Source: Promethearchaeota archaeon (GTDB lineage: Archaea; Asgardarchaeota; Lokiarchaeia; Sigyniarchaeales; SOKP01). Taken from it: a stretch of 35,767 bases of DNA. The stretch is from NCBI GenBank assembly GCA_019058365.1, contig JAHPZE010000036.1, positions 1 to 35,767 on the forward strand, written 5' to 3'. Positions 34,644 to 35,767 of the stretch are shown piece by piece (position 1 is the first letter of the stretch; each line of letters starts with the position of its first letter). The notes under the pieces are model-generated. The model saw only the letters and a list, made by a program, of their open reading frames with translations, was not told the origin of the DNA and did no database searches. Both the position numbers and the translations under genes were made by a program.

Positions 34644-35672
34644 ATGTTAAAAATGGAACTACGTCCAGTTGGTTTAGAATCATGGGGGATTTATATTCCT
34701 AAAAAAAGGCACACAAGTGATTATATTGCTAAAGAGACAGGGATTCCAAAAGAAATTATTGAAGAAAAATTTGGTCTTAAAAGCAAATCTGTTCCTGGAC
34801 CAGGTGATCATACGGTTGCTATGGGTGCTAAAGCAAGTTTTCAAGCCCTTGAAAGAGCTAACATTACACCTGAGGATTTGGACGTAATTATTTGGGCTGG
34901 AGAAGTTTATGCTGAACGACCGATGGTGGTAAATGGCATAAAACTTCAACAATTATTAGGGAATCCAATGAATTCATGGGCTTTTGATGTCAATCAGAGG
35001 TGTGGAACATTCTTAGTCGGAATTTTGATTGCAAAAAGTCTAATACAAATGAACCCAAATATTAATAGAATATTAGTAGCAAGTGGTTATAGGAATTGCG
35101 ATTTGATTAATTATAAAAATCAGAGATCCAGATTCATGATTAGTTTAGCTGCCAGTGGGGTCGCAGCAATTATTCGAGCAGATTATAAAAAAAATGAAAT
35201 TTTAGGTATTAGTGCTATTTCAGATGGTAGATTTGCAGATGATGTTTATGTCCCAGCAGGAGGCACAATCCAACCTATTACTTCAAAAGCATTAGAAGAT
35301 GGATTAAATTATTTAGATGTTCCTGATTCCGATGGTTTAAAGACTAGATTGGATAAATACTCTATGGATTCATTTGTAAAGGTAATTGATAATGCCTTAA
35401 CTCAATCTGGTCATGTACGTGAAGATATAGACTATTTAGCTTTATTACATATGAAAAGAAGTGCCTTTGAGTATGTAGCTAGAACTGTTGGTGTAGATCC
35501 ATATTCTCAATCAACTTATTTTGAAGAAATTGGTCACAATGGACAGAATGATAGTATAATTTCAATTGAATATGGAATTAGAGATGGAAAAATCAAAAAT
35601 GGGGATATAGTTGTAATGGTATCAGCGGGGATAGGATGGGCATGGAATGCAGGGGTAATCAGATGGGGTTAA
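34644..35672 (+). CDS. KAS III / HMG-CoA synthase-like thiolase-superfamily protein
   Basis: The 342-residue protein has a KAS III-type thiolase fold. The likely nucleophile is C120 in FDVNQRCGTFLVG; H269 in LLHMKRS and N299 in IGHNGQND match the Cys-His-Asn triad of FabH and acetoacetyl-ACP/HMG-CoA synthases. The N-terminal segment VGLESWGIYIPKKR is like that of archaeal HMG-CoA synthase and FabH-like proteins. It begins four bases after the acyl-CoA ligase gene, so it may condense the activated acyl group. It could be HMG-CoA synthase-related, a polyketide-type enzyme or an OleA-like condenser. The last 95 bases of the window hold T-runs and no gene. Confidence 0.9.
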   Translation: MLKMELRPVGLESWGIYIPKKRHTSDYIAKETGIPKEIIEEKFGLKSKSVPGPGDHTVAMGAKASFQALERANITPEDLDVIIWAGEVYAERPMVVNGIKLQQLLGNPMNSWAFDVNQRCGTFLVGILIAKSLIQMNPNINRILVASGYRNCDLINYKNQRSRFMISLAASGVAAIIRADYKKNEILGISAISDGRFADDVYVPAGGTIQPITSKALEDGLNYLDVPDSDGLKTRLDKYSMDSFVKVIDNALTQSGHVREDIDYLALLHMKRSAFEYVARTVGVDPYSQSTYFEEIGHNGQNDSIISIEYGIRDGKIKNGDIVVMVSAGIGWAWNAGVIRWG

Positions 35673-35699
35673 TAAATCTGGAATTAAACCTTTACTTTA

Positions 35700-35767
35700 T
35701 TCTTTTTTTACTTTTCAGTATCTAATGAAGTATTTATTTATCTTTAATTTTTTATTTTTTTTATTCC
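35700..35767 (+). terminator. T-rich terminator at the window end
   Basis: Several T-runs of five to seven bases follow the thiolase gene (for example at 35703-35709 and near 35750-35761). They are consistent with oligo-T termination of the ligase-thiolase unit. No stem is needed in archaea. Confidence 0.35.

Noticed and set aside
34378..34952. Minus-strand ORFs across the ligase and thiolase genes
   Set aside because: Both plus-strand genes have complete family motifs; the antisense frames show none.

Overview
The window is AT-rich archaeal DNA, most probably from an Asgard archaeon of Lokiarchaeia type. Three signs point there: three eukaryote-like small GTPases, an archaeal NreA-type DNA-repair protein ending in a PCNA-binding motif, and AT-rich TATA boxes ahead of short leaders. 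Several genes begin with TTG or GTG, and two GTPase genes appear to begin with rarer codons (ATA, CTG). I see no tRNA, rRNA, CRISPR array or insertion sequence. The lineage is inferred from gene content, not from a phylogenetic marker.

Layout: (1) 134-1608, two overlapping genes for coiled-coil proteins with C-terminal winged helices. (2) 1677-2576, an LCM-type methyltransferase on the minus strand. (3) 2848-4956, a TetR regulator with an array of palindromic operators around its TATA box, followed by a flavodoxin and a NapH-like membrane polyferredoxin. (4) 5038-5832, a CPBP membrane protease. (5) 5976-12030, a surface or membrane cluster: two proteins with sulfite-oxidase-like folds but no visible catalytic cysteine, an ethylbenzene-dehydrogenase-type haem protein, and a complete ECF importer (S, dual-ATPase, T). 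(6) 12206-16452, a sulfite-oxidase-like molybdoenzyme fused to a cytochrome-b-like membrane domain, then MoaD, MoaB and a MoxR/VWA pair resembling CoxD/CoxE. (7) 16710-21785, a tandem pair of Ras-like GTPases, a gamma-carbonic anhydrase, and a Rab-like GTPase next to a large TPR protein. (8) 21998-24890, a YdjM-like membrane hydrolase, an ICMT-like methyltransferase, a duplicated 3' fragment of the ydjM-like gene, and a tiny membrane protein. (9) 24964-26623, an ABC exporter whose base composition looks less AT-rich. (10) 27133-29349, NreA and an amidohydrolase. (11) 29451-35672, a nitronate-monooxygenase-like enzyme, a DUF362 ferredoxin, an unrecognised five-repeat membrane protein, an acyl-CoA ligase and a KAS III/HMG-CoA-synthase-like thiolase.

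The most unusual part is 5976-16452. Extracytoplasmic haem and pterin-fold domains sit beside an ECF importer and then a molybdoenzyme with its own cofactor and maturation genes. My reading is a surface redox enzyme system coupled to uptake of a cofactor, haem or a precursor. The gene families are visible in the sequence; the coupling is inference. The second unusual item is that gene calling from ATG would cut the phosphate-binding loop off the GTPase at 16710-17288, because its reading frame has no ATG, GTG or TTG upstream of that loop.
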